Below the pieces are notes generated by a model that ran no database searches, was not told the origin of the DNA, and saw only the letters and a list, made by a program, of their open reading frames with translations. The position numbers and the translations under genes are program-made. Source: Pseudomonas syringae (lineage in GTDB: Bacteria > Pseudomonadota > Gammaproteobacteria > Pseudomonadales > Pseudomonadaceae). Taken from it: a DNA stretch of 64,000 bases. The stretch covers positions 4,908,501 through 4,972,500 of the forward strand of contig NZ_CP066265.1 of NCBI RefSeq assembly GCF_023278085.1. The letters are read 5' to 3'. Of the stretch, positions 1 through 12,034 are shown piece by piece (position 1 is the stretch's first letter; every line of letters starts with the position of its first letter).

Positions 1-303
1 GTGAGCGACATTGGCACGGTGAGGAGCGGGATAGAGCTTCGGGTCTTCGATATACAGCGTGGCGATCAGGGTGTCGTCCGGATCGATCTCGACACCCCAC
101 CTTGACTGGCACTCCTGTGCCACATCCCGCGCAGCAAGGGCGGCAGGTGACTGCAGGTTGATCGGGTGAAGCCGGAAGTGATCGCTGACCGAAAAGTCTT
201 CACGCACCCGCGCCCAGAACTCTGCGTCAGAGTCATCATCGCCATCCCTGTCGTCATCGTCGAAATCGTCGAAGTTGTAATGCGCTGCAAATTCATCGTC
301 CAT
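1..303 (-). CDS. N-terminus of an acidic hypothetical protein (partial)
   Basis: An open frame runs from an ATG at 303 to the window edge without a stop (101 codons seen). An AAGG Shine-Dalgarno lies 9 bases upstream of the ATG. Residues 2-30 are very rich in Asp, followed by a mixed region ending in a stretch with WGVEIDPDDT. I do not recognise the protein with confidence. Large Pseudomonas toxin-like proteins of the DUF6543/dermonecrotic type have a comparable early region, but this is only a guess. It is divergent from cvrA. The coding call rests on the start signal, the unbroken frame and good codon usage. Confidence 0.7.
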   Translation of the reverse strand, partial: MDDEFAAHYNFDDFDDDDRDGDDDSDAEFWARVREDFSVSDHFRLHPINLQSPAALAARDVAQECQSRWGVEIDPDDTLIATLYIEDPKLYPAPHRANVAH

Positions 304-450
304 GATGAAAAACCTTCTTGATGGTTGGAGCCCCGACACTAGGGCCCATGAAGGACAAGTCTGCGGTATATAGGTATGTGTCAGCCGCTGGATTGCAACC
401 AATCGTGAGCCCGAGAGCGCCGGCCTGCGTCAATCGCTCGAAATTGCTCT

Positions 451-480
451 TTGACAGCCAAGCAATTCAACAGGTTAAAT
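451..480 (+). promoter_or_regulatory. candidate sigma-70 promoter for cvrA-mscK
   Basis: TTGACA at 451-456 is a perfect -35 box. TTAAAT at 475-480 lies 18 bases further on and matches 4 of 6 positions of the -10 consensus. The position, about 75 bases before the cvrA start, fits. No transcript evidence is available, so this is a pattern match. Confidence 0.4.
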
Positions 481-553
481 CGCTTGGCACGCGGACTGCA
501 TGGTCAGCTTTCGCCCTTCCCGCTTCAATTCAGTTTTCTACGGAGTACCGCCT

Positions 554-2296
<1,743 letters not shown>

Positions 2297-2319
2297 ACTG
2301 CCAATCCACACGTACCATC

Positions 2320-5300
2320 ATGCGACCGGTGTCTATGTTTTCCCTGCGTTCCATTTGTGCTGCCGCACTGTTTGCGCTCTGCCTGTCTACATTTCCGGCG
2401 CTGGCCGCCGACCCGCCAACCGCTCAGGCTGTCCAGCAAAGCCTCGACAAGATCGCCGACCGCAAGCTATCGGATGCCGATCAGAAGGCATTGCAGCAGG
2501 TGCTCGAGCAAACGCTCGGTTTCCTGGCCAGCAAGGACGACAGCGAGCAGAAGCTCAAGGCACTCAAACAGCAGCTCAATGAAGCCCCGAAACAGACCAC
2601 AGAGAACCAGCGCGAGCTGGCCCGCCTGAAGGAAAGCAAGATCGTTCCGGTCGCGCAGCGTTATGGTGGCCTGGACGTACCGCAGCTTGAGCAGTTGCTC
2701 AGCCAGCGCAGCACCCAGCAAAGCGACCTGCAGAAAGAACTCAACGACGCCAACAGCCTGACCATCACCGCCCAGACCCGACCGGAGCGAGCGCAGGCTG
2801 AAATCAGTGCCAACCAGACGCGTATCCAGCAGATCAACAACATCCTCAAGAACGGCAAGGATAACGGCAAGACGCTGACCGCAGATCAACGCAACCTGCT
2901 CAATGCCGAACTGGCGTCGATCAACGCCTTGAACCTGTTACGTCGTCAGGAACTGGCGGGCAACAGCCAGTTGCAGGACCTCGGCGGCAGCCAGCATGAC
3001 CTGCTGACCGAAAAAGTCGCTCGTCAGGAGCAGGAAATTCAGGACCTGCAAACCCTGATCAACGACAAGCGCCGCGCCCAGTCGCAGAAAACCGTGGCCG
3101 AGCTGTCACTTGAAGCGCAGAAGTCCGGTGGCAGCAGCCTGCTGGCGACCGAAAGTGCTGAAAACCTCAAGCTCTCCGACTACCTGCTGCGTGGCACCGA
3201 TCGCCTCAACGAACTGACCCAACAGAACCTCAAGACCAAACAGCAGCTCGACAACCTGACCCAGACTGATCAGGCCTTGAGCGAGCAGATCAATGTCCTG
3301 AGCGGCAGCCTGCTGCTGTCGAAAATCCTCTACAAACAGAAACAGTCCCTGCCGCATCTGGAGCTGGACAAAGGCCTGGCTGACGAAATCGCCAACATCC
3401 GCCTGTACCAGTTCGACATCAATCAGAAGCGCGAGCAGATGAGCACCCCGAACGCGTACGTTGATCGTCTGCTCGCCACTCAACCGCCCGAAAACGTCAC
3501 GCCGCAACTGCGCAGAACGCTGCTGGACCTGGCGATCACCCGCAGCGACCTGCTGGAACGTCTGAACCGCGAACTGAGCGCGCTGCTCAACGAATCCATC
3601 ACCCTGCAACTGAACCAGAAACAGCTGACCAGCACCGCGCTCAGCCTGCGCTCCACGCTGGACGAGCAGATGTTCTGGATCCCCAGCAACAAGCCGCTGG
3701 ATCTGGAGTGGTTCCAGAACATCTGGCCGCGCCTGGAAAAACAGATTGCGACCCTGCCCTGGACATCCAGCCTCAGCGAACTGTCGGACGGTCTGACCCA
3801 GCGCCCGCTGCTGTTTCTGCCTCTGCTGTTGCTGATCGGTGTGCTGACCTGGAGGCGCAAGGCGCTGTACCAGAAGCTCAACCGGCTGCATGCCGACATT
3901 GGCCACTTCAAACGTGACAGCCAGTGGAAAACGCCGCTGGCCCTGCTGATCAACGTGCTGCTGGCGATGCCGGTTGCACTGGGGCTGGCCCTGTGCGGCT
4001 ATGCCCTGCAAATCGACGCCCGTGGGCAAAACGCCAATCTGGGCGAGGCCTTGCTGCAGATCGCCCTGGCCTGGCTAGTGTTCTACACCGCGTATCGCGT
4101 GCTGGCCCCGCAAGGCGTCGCGCAATTGCACTTCCGCTGGGAAACGGCGCAGGTCGAATTCCTGCGTGGCTGGATTCGTCGTCTGGGCCTGGTGGTACTG
4201 GCGCTGGTGGCGGTGGTCGCGGTTGCCGAACACCAGCCTGCGGCGCTGGCCGACGATGTGCTGGGTATCGGCGTGGTACTGACCTGTTACGCGCTGATGA
4301 CCTGGCTGCTGGGCCGCCTGTTGATCTCAAGCCCGACGCACCACAACGCTTCACTGTTCCGCAAGGCCATCGGCGTGGCGTTCACGGCATTGCCCGTCGC
4401 GCTGTTTCTGGCGGTGTGCTTCGGCTATTACTACACCGCACTCAAGCTCAGCGACCGGCTGATCGACACCCTGTACCTGATGATGATCTGGCTGATGGTC
4501 GAAGCGACCTTCGTCCGTGGCCTCGGCGTTGCGGCACGGCGGCTGGCCTACCAGCGCGCACTGGCCAAGCGTCAGGCAGCGCGAGAAAGCGGCGACAGCG
4601 ATATTCCGGTCGAAGAACCGAAGCTGGACATCGAGCAGGTTAACCAGCAGTCGCTACGCCTGATTCGACTGGCCTTGCTGGCCGGTTTTGTCGGCGCGCT
4701 GTACCTGGTCTGGGCCGAGCTGATCACAGTGTTCGCCTACCTCGACAACATCATTCTCTACGAATACACCAGCGGCACCGGCGCCAACATGAGCATGGTG
4801 CCGATCAGCCTGAGCGACTTCCTCGGCGCCGGCGTGATCATCGTCACCACCTTCGTGCTGGCGGGCAACCTGCCCGGCCTGCTGGAAGTGCTGGTGCTGT
4901 CACGCATGAACCTGGCGCAAGGCAGTGCCTACGCGACGACCACGTTGCTGTCCTACACCATCGCCGGCATCGGGTTCGTGACCACGCTGTCGACGCTGGG
5001 CGTGAGCTGGGACAAATTGCAGTGGCTGGTCGCGGCGCTGTCGGTCGGCCTGGGGTTCGGCATGCAGGAGATCTTCGCCAACTTCATTTCCGGCATCATG
5101 ATCCTGTTCGAACGCCCGGTACGGATCGGCGACACCATCACCATCGGCGCCCTGTCGGGTACGGTCAGCAAGATCCGCATTCGTGCCACGACCATCACCG
5201 ACTTCGACCGCAAGGACATCATCGTCCCGAACAAGACCTTCATCACCGGCCAGTTGATCAACTGGTCACTGACCGACACAGTCACCCGCGTGACGCTCAA

Positions 5301-5724
5301 GCTGGGCGTGGACTACGGCTCTGATCTGGATCTGGTGCGTTCATTGCTGCTGCAAGCCGCGCGGGAAAACCCTCGGGTGCTCAAAGAACCAGAGCCGATC
5401 GTCTACTTCCTGAATTTCGGCGAAAGCACCCTCGACCACGAACTGCGCATGCACGTACGCGACCTGGGCGACCGCAACCCGGTGCTGGACGAGATCAACC
5501 GCTTCATCAACCGCGAGTTCAAGAGGCAGCACATCAACATCTCGTTCCGCCAGATGGAGATCTACCTCAAGAACACTCAGGGCCTGGAATACAAACTGGT
5601 CCCCGCCGAACCAGCCGAAAAAGGCGACGCTCCTACCGGAAAAACCACCCTGCAACCGGTGGACACCAAAGTCGCCCCGGCAACCAAGGATGCGCCAGAG
5701 CCGCCTGAGTTACGCCTGGATTGA
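2320..5724 (+). CDS. mscK: MscS-family mechanosensitive channel, KefA/MscK type
   Basis: A large mechanosensitive channel that releases solutes on hypo-osmotic shock. From ATG 2320 it has 1134 residues; ATG 2335 is an alternative, and neither has a strong ribosome site. A signal peptide ends near the ALAA at residues 27-30. Residues about 50-400 are Gln/Leu-rich coiled coil expected in the periplasm. Several membrane segments begin near residue 497 (LLFLPLLLLIGVLTW). The pore helix and MscS core lie near residues 900-970, with GLGFGMQEIFANFISG followed by the beta domain containing RPVRIGDTITIG. The tail is Pro/Lys-rich. It sits 23 bases after cvrA. K+-linked gating as in MscK is an inference from size and context. 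Confidence 0.88.
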   Translation: MRPVSMFSLRSICAAALFALCLSTFPALAADPPTAQAVQQSLDKIADRKLSDADQKALQQVLEQTLGFLASKDDSEQKLKALKQQLNEAPKQTTENQRELARLKESKIVPVAQRYGGLDVPQLEQLLSQRSTQQSDLQKELNDANSLTITAQTRPERAQAEISANQTRIQQINNILKNGKDNGKTLTADQRNLLNAELASINALNLLRRQELAGNSQLQDLGGSQHDLLTEKVARQEQEIQDLQTLINDKRRAQSQKTVAELSLEAQKSGGSSLLATESAENLKLSDYLLRGTDRLNELTQQNLKTKQQLDNLTQTDQALSEQINVLSGSLLLSKILYKQKQSLPHLELDKGLADEIANIRLYQFDINQKREQMSTPNAYVDRLLATQPPENVTPQLRRTLLDLAITRSDLLERLNRELSALLNESITLQLNQKQLTSTALSLRSTLDEQMFWIPSNKPLDLEWFQNIWPRLEKQIATLPWTSSLSELSDGLTQRPLLFLPLLLLIGVLTWRRKALYQKLNRLHADIGHFKRDSQWKTPLALLINVLLAMPVALGLALCGYALQIDARGQNANLGEALLQIALAWLVFYTAYRVLAPQGVAQLHFRWETAQVEFLRGWIRRLGLVVLALVAVVAVAEHQPAALADDVLGIGVVLTCYALMTWLLGRLLISSPTHHNASLFRKAIGVAFTALPVALFLAVCFGYYYTALKLSDRLIDTLYLMMIWLMVEATFVRGLGVAARRLAYQRALAKRQAARESGDSDIPVEEPKLDIEQVNQQSLRLIRLALLAGFVGALYLVWAELITVFAYLDNIILYEYTSGTGANMSMVPISLSDFLGAGVIIVTTFVLAGNLPGLLEVLVLSRMNLAQGSAYATTTLLSYTIAGIGFVTTLSTLGVSWDKLQWLVAALSVGLGFGMQEIFANFISGIMILFERPVRIGDTITIGALSGTVSKIRIRATTITDFDRKDIIVPNKTFITGQLINWSLTDTVTRVTLKLGVDYGSDLDLVRSLLLQAARENPRVLKEPEPIVYFLNFGESTLDHELRMHVRDLGDRNPVLDEINRFINREFKRQHINISFRQMEIYLKNTQGLEYKLVPAEPAEKGDAPTGKTTLQPVDTKVAPATKDAPEPPELRLD

Positions 5725-5744
5725 ATCAGTTCTTTCCCGCGCAT

Positions 5745-5776
5745 ACGCGCAACCGGGCAATAACCCGGTTGCGCGT
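5745..5776. terminator. strong hairpin between convergent genes
   Basis: A perfect 13-bp stem (ACGCGCAACCGGG pairing with its complement) closes a 6-base loop between the stops of mscK and the biotin carboxylase gene. There is no T-run on either side, so it is a stem-loop barrier or RNA 3'-end stabiliser rather than a textbook intrinsic terminator. Confidence 0.55.
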
Positions 5777-5789
5777 GAACATCGCTGAA

Positions 5790-7523
5790 TCAGCCCTCTA
5801 TGCGCCCGATTACTGACTTGGCTTCGAAGTAGCCGCCAGGCTCCTTGCCTACCTTCAACTGCCCGGCACACGGCGCCAGAATTGAAGTTTCCATCTTCAT
5901 CGCTTCCATGATCGCGATCACCTGACCTTTCTCCACCGTTGCGCCCTCCTCGACCGCCCAGGCGTGCAGATTACCGGCAACCGGCGTCAGCACGGCGTGC
6001 GGGTCCGGGGCCTCGGCAGCGGGCTGGCTGGCGTCAGCCGGTGCTGGCGAGTTCAGGCTCATGCCACGCAGCAGCGCAGCAGGCAGGCCCAACTCGTGGC
6101 GTTTGCCGTCGATTTCGACGAAGGTGCGCAGCACGCCAGGGTCGACCGGCGCAGTGTTGCGCTGTGCAATGGTGACCTGTTCGGCAAAGTCGGTTTCGAT
6201 CCAGCGGGTGTGTACCGCGAAGGTGTCGGCAGCGGTAAAGTCGGCATGGTCCATGACCTCCCGATGGAACGGCAGCACGGTGGCGACGCCCTCCACCTTG
6301 AATTCGGCCAGGGCGCGACGGGCGCGGCTGATGGCCTGTTCACGGGTTGCGCCGGTGACGATCAGCTTGGCGATCATCGAATCGAAATTCGGTGATACCC
6401 GTGAGCCTTCAGTCACGCCGGTGTCCAGACGCACGCCCGGCCCGGAGGGTGGCTGGAAGACGTCGATGCTGCCCGGCGTCGGCAGAAAGCCGTTGCCTGC
6501 ATCCTCGGCGTTGATGCGGAATTCGAAGCTGTGGCCGCGAGGTACAGGCGTGCCGTCGAACGACAGCGGCAGACCGTCGGCGACGCGCAATTGTTCGATG
6601 ACCAGATCGATACCGCTGGTTTCTTCAGTGACCGGGTGCTCAACCTGCAAGCGCGTGTTGACCTCCAGAAACGACAGCGTGCCATCGCCACTGAGCAGGA
6701 ACTCCACGGTTCCGGCACCGACATAACCGGCTTCGGCGCAGACCGCACGGGCTGACTCGTGGATGCGCTGGCGCAAGTCGTCGTTCAGGTAGGGCGCCGG
6801 AGCCTCTTCGATCAGCTTCTGGTTGCGACGTTGCAGTGAGCAGTCGCGCGTACCTACAACGACCACCCGGCCATGACGGTCAGCAATGATCTGCGCTTCG
6901 ATATGCCGTGGGCGGTCCAGAAAGCGCTCGACGAAGCACTCGCCACGGCCAAACGCCGAAACGGCTTCGCGCACCGCAGACTCGTACAGCTCGGCAACTT
7001 CATCGAGTTTCCAGGCGACCTTCAAACCACGGCCACCACCGCCGAACGCCGCTTTGATGGCAATCGGCAGGCCGTGCTGCTCGGCAAAGGCGACCACTTC
7101 GGAGGCGTCGTTTACCGGGTTTTCAGTACCGGCCACCAGCGGCGCGCCGACTTTGAGCGCGATACGTCGGGCCTGAACCTTGTCGCCCAGTGCGTCGATG
7201 GTCGCAGGATCGGGGCCGATCCAGGTCAGGCCGGCGTCGATCACCGCGCGAGCGAATTCGGCGCGTTCCGAGAGGAAGCCGTAGCCTGGATGGACCGCGT
7301 CGGCCCCCGCACGGGCCGCCACCGCCAGCAGTTTCTCGATGTTCAGGTAGGTGTCGGTCGGGCGTTCGCCCTGCAAGCCGTACGCTTCATCGGCCTGGCG
7401 CACATGCAGCGCATCGATATCAGCATCGGCATACACCGCCACCGAAGCGACGCCATAGTCACGGCAGGCACGGGCAATACGGACGGCAATTTCGCCACGG
7501 TTGGCAATCAGAACCTTTTTCAT
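5790..7523 (-). CDS. biotin carboxylase with C-terminal biotin carboxyl carrier domain
   Basis: A 577-residue protein resembling the alpha subunits of acyl-CoA carboxylases. Residues 1-450 are the ATP-grasp biotin carboxylase: N-terminal [19 protein letters not shown], glycine-rich GGGGRG at 161-166 and the [14 protein letters not shown] motif near 290-304. Residues about 505-577 are the biotinyl domain with EAMKM, in which Lys543 is the expected biotin site. It is the last gene of the minus-strand operon and overlaps the pxpBC stop by 4 bases. No carboxyltransferase beta subunit is nearby, so an acyl-CoA substrate is doubtful. The neighbouring AHS1-AHS2 protein is homologous to the carboxyltransferase part of urea carboxylase and is the more likely partner (inference). 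Confidence 0.88.
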   Translation of the reverse strand: MKKVLIANRGEIAVRIARACRDYGVASVAVYADADIDALHVRQADEAYGLQGERPTDTYLNIEKLLAVAARAGADAVHPGYGFLSERAEFARAVIDAGLTWIGPDPATIDALGDKVQARRIALKVGAPLVAGTENPVNDASEVVAFAEQHGLPIAIKAAFGGGGRGLKVAWKLDEVAELYESAVREAVSAFGRGECFVERFLDRPRHIEAQIIADRHGRVVVVGTRDCSLQRRNQKLIEEAPAPYLNDDLRQRIHESARAVCAEAGYVGAGTVEFLLSGDGTLSFLEVNTRLQVEHPVTEETSGIDLVIEQLRVADGLPLSFDGTPVPRGHSFEFRINAEDAGNGFLPTPGSIDVFQPPSGPGVRLDTGVTEGSRVSPNFDSMIAKLIVTGATREQAISRARRALAEFKVEGVATVLPFHREVMDHADFTAADTFAVHTRWIETDFAEQVTIAQRNTAPVDPGVLRTFVEIDGKRHELGLPAALLRGMSLNSPAPADASQPAAEAPDPHAVLTPVAGNLHAWAVEEGATVEKGQVIAIMEAMKMETSILAPCAGQLKVGKEPGGYFEAKSVIGRIEG

Positions 7524-9124
7524 CGGTTATTGGTCTCGTCTGAAGTGGCGGGATGCACTGGCTCGAAGGCACCCAGCGGGTTGAAGCGAATGCGCGCATT
7601 GACCGGAATCTGCCCGGCCTTGTCGAGGTGGTAGGTGGCGACAGCGCCGATGACCGGGTAGCCGCCGGTCAACGGATGATCGGCCAGAAACAGCACCGGC
7701 TGGCCGCTTGGTGGCACCTGAATGGCGCCGACCGTGGTGCCTTCGCTGGGCAGCTCACCACTGACGGCGCGCTCCAGCGACTGCTCGCCCGCCAGACGGA
7801 TACCGATGCGGTTCGATTGCGGCGTTACCAACCAGGTCTGTTGCGCCAGCAATTGCTGCGCCTCGGCGGTGAACCAGTCGCTGCGCGGGCCCATGACTAC
7901 GTCCAGCGTGATGACCTGATCGGCACGCGGCATGTCGAAGGCCGGTTGCTCGGCCACTGACACAGCAGGGCCGCCGGTCCTGCGCCTGAAGCCCAGCCGG
8001 TCACCGGCCGCCAGCGCTGGGGGCCCGACCTGGGCCAGCGTGTCCGTCGACAGGCTGCCGAGCACCGGCTCCTGAACGAAACCACCGCGAACCGCCAGAT
8101 AACTGCGCAGCCCGGCAGTCGGTGAACCGACGCTGACCTGATCGCCGGTCTGCAGCGAAAAAGGCGCGTAAAGCGGCGGCTGTAGCCGTTGGCCGTCGGC
8201 GGTCAGCACCTCGACCGGGACCTGAGCGCCAGTCACCGCGACAACGGCTTGCCCCTGACAGGTAAACGTCAGGCCACCCATGAGAATTTCCAGGCAAGCG
8301 CTGGCCGGGTCATTGCCGACTGCGCGATTAGCCGCACGCAACGCACCACGGTCCAGCGCGCCGGAGGCCGAAACGCCCTGCCCGGCCTGACCGGGACGGC
8401 CCAGGTCCTGAAACAGGGTTTGCAGGCCCGGCGCAGTGATGTCCAGATAATCCTCGGTGAGCGTCGAAGCCTGCTGACGAGCAGGCGCAGCCACCGACAC
8501 GCGGGTGGCAGGCAGCGGACCGGCATCAACGAAACGCACGCGATATCCGGGCTGCAGCAAGGCGGGTTCGTCGCGCTGCAAATCCCACATTCTCGATTCG
8601 GTGACACCGATGATCTGCCAGCCGCCGGGGCTGGCCTGTGGATAAATCCCGCTGAACCCACCGGCCAGCGCCACCGCCCCCGCCGGAATGCGAGTGCGTG
8701 GCGTGCTGCGCCGCGGGACCACGAAACCGGCACCACCGCTCAGGTACGCAAAGCCGGGCGCGAAGCCGCAGAACGCCACGTTGTAGTCGCTGCCGGTGTG
8801 GCGTTTGATTACCTCTTCGACACTGATATCCAGCTCGCGGGCGACGTCGGCCAAGTCTTCGCCGTTGTAGTGGACCGGAATTTCGATCAGCTTGCCGGGC
8901 TCGCGCGCCTGACCGCGAATGTCGCGTGACGCTATCTGCGTTGCCAAGGCGTCGAAGCCAATCGCTGCGGGGCGAAAATGCACCAGCAGGGTCCGCGCAG
9001 CCGGAACGATTTCCTCCACGCCAGCGATGGGCACCTGCTGCAGCGATTCGAACAGGGCCAGGGTCTCGTCCAGATTCGACAGTTCAACCAGGAGCGCATC
9101 CAGGTTGGCCGGGTAGAAACGCAT
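7520..9124 (-). CDS. pxpBC: PxpB-PxpC fusion (KipI-KipA, 5-oxoprolinase/urea amidolyase family)
   Basis: Two proteins that are separate in Escherichia coli and Bacillus are fused here into 534 residues. Residues 1-200 are the AHS1/PxpB (KipI) domain with the diagnostic [14 protein letters not shown] at 118-131. Residues about 226-530 are the AHS2/PxpC (KipA) domain, with LQDLGRPG-type sequence near 239 and [15 protein letters not shown] after it. Known PxpA, B and C together hydrolyse 5-oxoproline to glutamate using ATP. AHS1-AHS2 is also the carboxyltransferase portion of urea carboxylase. The gene overlaps the biotin carboxylase start by 4 bases and lies 9 bases after the UPF0317 gene, so the three are probably translated as a unit. 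Confidence 0.9.
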   Translation of the reverse strand: MRFYPANLDALLVELSNLDETLALFESLQQVPIAGVEEIVPAARTLLVHFRPAAIGFDALATQIASRDIRGQAREPGKLIEIPVHYNGEDLADVARELDISVEEVIKRHTGSDYNVAFCGFAPGFAYLSGGAGFVVPRRSTPRTRIPAGAVALAGGFSGIYPQASPGGWQIIGVTESRMWDLQRDEPALLQPGYRVRFVDAGPLPATRVSVAAPARQQASTLTEDYLDITAPGLQTLFQDLGRPGQAGQGVSASGALDRGALRAANRAVGNDPASACLEILMGGLTFTCQGQAVVAVTGAQVPVEVLTADGQRLQPPLYAPFSLQTGDQVSVGSPTAGLRSYLAVRGGFVQEPVLGSLSTDTLAQVGPPALAAGDRLGFRRRTGGPAVSVAEQPAFDMPRADQVITLDVVMGPRSDWFTAEAQQLLAQQTWLVTPQSNRIGIRLAGEQSLERAVSGELPSEGTTVGAIQVPPSGQPVLFLADHPLTGGYPVIGAVATYHLDKAGQIPVNARIRFNPLGAFEPVHPATSDETNNR

Positions 9125-9133
9125 GAGCCTCTC

Positions 9134-9931
9134 CTATACGTGGTAGTAGCTGTCCGGGATATCGGTAATGAACATGTGGCCCGGCGCATGAGAAATCGCA
9201 AACGGCACGCGGGAGGCCATGACCACCGCTTGTGGCGTGACACCGCAAGCCCAGAACACCGGGATCTCGCCGGGTTTGATGGTCACCGCATCGCCGAAGT
9301 CCGGACGCGCAAGGTCCTTGATGCCGAGCAATTCAGGCTCGCCGACATGCACCGGCGCGCCGTGCACGCCAGGATACCGGCCGGTGATCCGCGCTGCTTC
9401 CGCGACCCGGTCTGCTGCAATCGGCCGCATCGACACCACCATTTCGCCCTGAAGACGACCGGCAGGCCGACAGATCCGATTGCTGCGGTACATGGGCACG
9501 TTGCAGCCTTCGCTGATGTGCCGTACATCGATCCCGGCGTTCATCAGGTCGGTTTCGAAAGTGAAGCTGCAACCGATCAGAAAACTGACCAGATCGCCGT
9601 GCTGCGCCCAGACTTCGCGTGCGTCGCTGACTTCTTCAGCCAGTTGGCCATCGCGCCAGACCCGATACAACGGCAGGTCGGTACGCAAGTCGGCCTGCTC
9701 GGCCAGCAGCGTGGTGTAACTGCCGGGCTCGGTCACATCCAGCACCGGGCAGGCCTGCGGGTTGCGCTGGGCGAACAGCAGAAAGTCGTAAGCCCAGTCA
9801 CGTGGCAGCGTGATCATGTTGCACTGGGTCAGACCAGGGGCCTGGCCAGCAGTCGGCGAGACCAACCCTTTGCGGTAACGAGCGCGGGCTTCAATGGCTG
9901 CCTGACGGGCATGTTGCAGTGTGCTGTTCAT
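9134..9931 (-). CDS. UPF0317/DUF1445 putative hydro-lyase (D-glutamate cyclase-like)
   Basis: A 265-residue protein of the UPF0317 (DUF1445) family, seen from [38 protein letters not shown]-like [14 protein letters not shown] and the C-terminal [17 protein letters not shown]. The family is annotated as hydro-lyase. A mitochondrial relative (DGLUCY) is known to interconvert D-glutamate and 5-oxo-D-proline. Its place between pxpA and pxpBC fits that chemistry, since the product would be a 5-oxoprolinase substrate. It starts 3 bases after the pxpA stop. The same neighbour set (YcsI with YcsF, YcsG, KipI, KipA) occurs in Bacillus subtilis. The specific reaction here is inference. Confidence 0.85.
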   Translation of the reverse strand: MNSTLQHARQAAIEARARYRKGLVSPTAGQAPGLTQCNMITLPRDWAYDFLLFAQRNPQACPVLDVTEPGSYTTLLAEQADLRTDLPLYRVWRDGQLAEEVSDAREVWAQHGDLVSFLIGCSFTFETDLMNAGIDVRHISEGCNVPMYRSNRICRPAGRLQGEMVVSMRPIAADRVAEAARITGRYPGVHGAPVHVGEPELLGIKDLARPDFGDAVTIKPGEIPVFWACGVTPQAVVMASRVPFAISHAPGHMFITDIPDSYYHV

Positions 9932-9933
9932 GA

Positions 9934-10698
9934 TCAGCCTCGACTGAATGCGCGGACGGTGACGCCTGCGTCGTGCAGGCGGTTTTTCAGGATGCGTGCG
10001 ATGTTCACCGCGCCGGGGCTGTCGCCATGTACGCAGATCGAATCAGCTTGCAGGCTGATCTCGCGTCCGTCTTCGGCCTCGATAACCCCGTCGCGCACCA
10101 GCCGCAGCATGCGCTCGGCGATCAGCTCGGCGTCGTGCAGCACGGCACCGGGCCGCGAACGGGACACCAGCGTGCCCTCAGCGGTGTAGGCACGGTCGGC
10201 GAAGGCTTCGGCCACGCAAGACAATCCCGCTTCACGCGCCCAATCGAGCAGTGGCGAATTGGCCAGGCACACCAGCTTCAAGGCCGGATCGACGCGCAAC
10301 AATGCCTGAATGACCGCCGCCGCCTGACGCGGTTCGCCAGCAATGGTGTTGTACAGCGCGCCGTGGGGCTTGACGTAACTCACCGACGTCCCGGCGCTGC
10401 GGGCCAGGCCTTGCAGTGCGCCGATCTGATAGATGACGTCGGCCATCAACTGATCAGTCGGGATGTCCATGTTGCGACGGCCGAAGCCGACAAGGTCCGG
10501 GTACGCCACGTGGGCACCGATCGACACGCCGCGTGCGGCAGCGGCTTCAAGGGTGCGCAGGATTCCCGCCGGATCACCGGCATGAAAGCCGCAGGCCACG
10601 TTGGCGCTGCTGACCACATCGAGAATCGCTTCGTCATCACCCATGCTCCAGGCGCCGAAGCTTTCGCCGAGATCGCTGTTCAGGTCTATCGCAGGCAT
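9934..10698 (-). CDS. pxpA: 5-oxoprolinase subunit PxpA (LamB/YcsF family)
   Basis: A 254-residue LamB/YcsF protein. The N-terminus reads [17 protein letters not shown], followed by [11 protein letters not shown] and VKPHGALYN, the metal- and substrate-site motifs of the family. PxpA is the subunit of the ATP-dependent 5-oxoprolinase that works with PxpB and PxpC to return 5-oxoproline, a spontaneous product of glutamine and glutamate, to glutamate. The length is normal. It is the second gene of the operon, between the NRAMP-like transporter (15 bases upstream) and the UPF0317 gene. Confidence 0.92.
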   Translation of the reverse strand: MPAIDLNSDLGESFGAWSMGDDEAILDVVSSANVACGFHAGDPAGILRTLEAAAARGVSIGAHVAYPDLVGFGRRNMDIPTDQLMADVIYQIGALQGLARSAGTSVSYVKPHGALYNTIAGEPRQAAAVIQALLRVDPALKLVCLANSPLLDWAREAGLSCVAEAFADRAYTAEGTLVSRSRPGAVLHDAELIAERMLRLVRDGVIEAEDGREISLQADSICVHGDSPGAVNIARILKNRLHDAGVTVRAFSRG

Positions 10699-10713
10699 TT
10701 CTTGCTCTCCGGA

Positions 10714-11946
10714 TCAGGCTGCATTGATAAAGGCAAAGATGGGACCGACTGACTTGAACGCCATGTACCACGACAACAGGCACGTCAGCACGCCCAGCAC
10801 CAATAGCCAGCGAGGATAGTGGTAGCCGTCCATCATGTCGGACCGGCGCCAGCCGACGTACATGAAAATGCTCAGGCCGAGCGGCAGGATCAAGCCGTTG
10901 AAGCCACCGGCAAATATCAACAGTGCGGCAGGCGGTTTGCCGAGCATGACGTATACGACCACGGTGATCAGAATAAAACCGACCGTCGCCAGATTGCGCG
11001 CTCGCTCGGTGATGCGTTTCGAAAACACCGTAATGAACGACATCGACGTATAGGACGCGCCGATCACGCTGCTGATACCGGCAGCCCACAGCACCAGGCC
11101 GAACATGATCAGGCCAAAGTTGCCAGCCGCCGCCGTAAACGCCTGGGCCGCAGGGTTTGCGCCCTTGCCCGATACGTCGATGACAACGCCACTGGCGACC
11201 ACGCCGAGAATCGCGAGAAACAATATGTAACGGACAACCCCGGTGACCAGAATACCGGTCAGCGCCGCCTTGGACACCACATCGATATTTTCGACCCCAA
11301 CGGTGCCGCGATCCAGCAGGCGATGAGCACCGGCATAGGTGATGTAGCCACCCACCGTGCCGCCGACGATAGTCGTGATGGCGGCGAAATCGACCATGTC
11401 CGGCAGGATCGTCTGGCGCAACGCTTCACCCAGCGGCGGATGCGAGGCAAAGGCGGCAAACAGGATCAGACCGACTTTCAAGGTGCCCAGCACCATCATG
11501 ATGCGGTCCATCGCGATGCCTGCTCGATGCGAGGAAAAGATCGCAATGGCGATCAGCGCACTCAAGGCACCACCCCACTTGGGGTCGAGGCCTGTCAGCG
11601 CATTCAGGCCCAGGCCTGCACCGGCAATGTTGCCCAGGCTGAACACCAGCCCGCCGAAAATCACCAGCACCGCCAGCAGATAACCGCTGCCCGGAATCGC
11701 CACGTTGGCCAGATCCGCCGCACGCATTTTGGTCAGCGTGACGATACGCCAGACATTCAGTTGCACCACGAAGTCGATCAGGATCGACGCCAGAATGCCG
11801 AAGGCAAAGGCCGCCCCGAGCGTGGCGGTAAAGGTGGCGGTCTGGGTCAGAAAGCCCGGGCCGATGGCAGAGGTCGCCATCATGAAGATCGCGGCAATCA
11901 ATGAGGCGCGGCGCGCCTTGGTGAACTCATTGGCAGTCTGTGTCAC
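10714..11946 (-). CDS. NRAMP-family membrane transporter (YcsG-like)
   Basis: A polytopic inner-membrane protein of the NRAMP superfamily with about eleven hydrophobic segments. I choose GTG 11946 (410 residues, beginning MTQTANEFTKARRASLIAAI) because TCAGGA lies 8 bases upstream; an in-frame TTG at 11985 has no such signal. The first helix carries ATSAIGPGFLTQTATFTA, similar to but not identical with the DPGN metal-binding motif of true Mn2+/Fe2+ transporters. This makes a metal substrate uncertain. Its leading place in the pxp operon, as for Bacillus YcsG, suggests it may import the organic substrate of the pathway instead. Confidence 0.8.
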   Translation of the reverse strand: MTQTANEFTKARRASLIAAIFMMATSAIGPGFLTQTATFTATLGAAFAFGILASILIDFVVQLNVWRIVTLTKMRAADLANVAIPGSGYLLAVLVIFGGLVFSLGNIAGAGLGLNALTGLDPKWGGALSALIAIAIFSSHRAGIAMDRIMMVLGTLKVGLILFAAFASHPPLGEALRQTILPDMVDFAAITTIVGGTVGGYITYAGAHRLLDRGTVGVENIDVVSKAALTGILVTGVVRYILFLAILGVVASGVVIDVSGKGANPAAQAFTAAAGNFGLIMFGLVLWAAGISSVIGASYTSMSFITVFSKRITERARNLATVGFILITVVVYVMLGKPPAALLIFAGGFNGLILPLGLSIFMYVGWRRSDMMDGYHYPRWLLVLGVLTCLLSWYMAFKSVGPIFAFINAA

Positions 11947-12034
11947 AGCGGCATTCCTGAGATGAGGGATACTCTGCCTCAGCAATCACCATGCCAAGGC
12001 TCAGTCAACGCTGCCAAGCTGTAGATGTATAACG

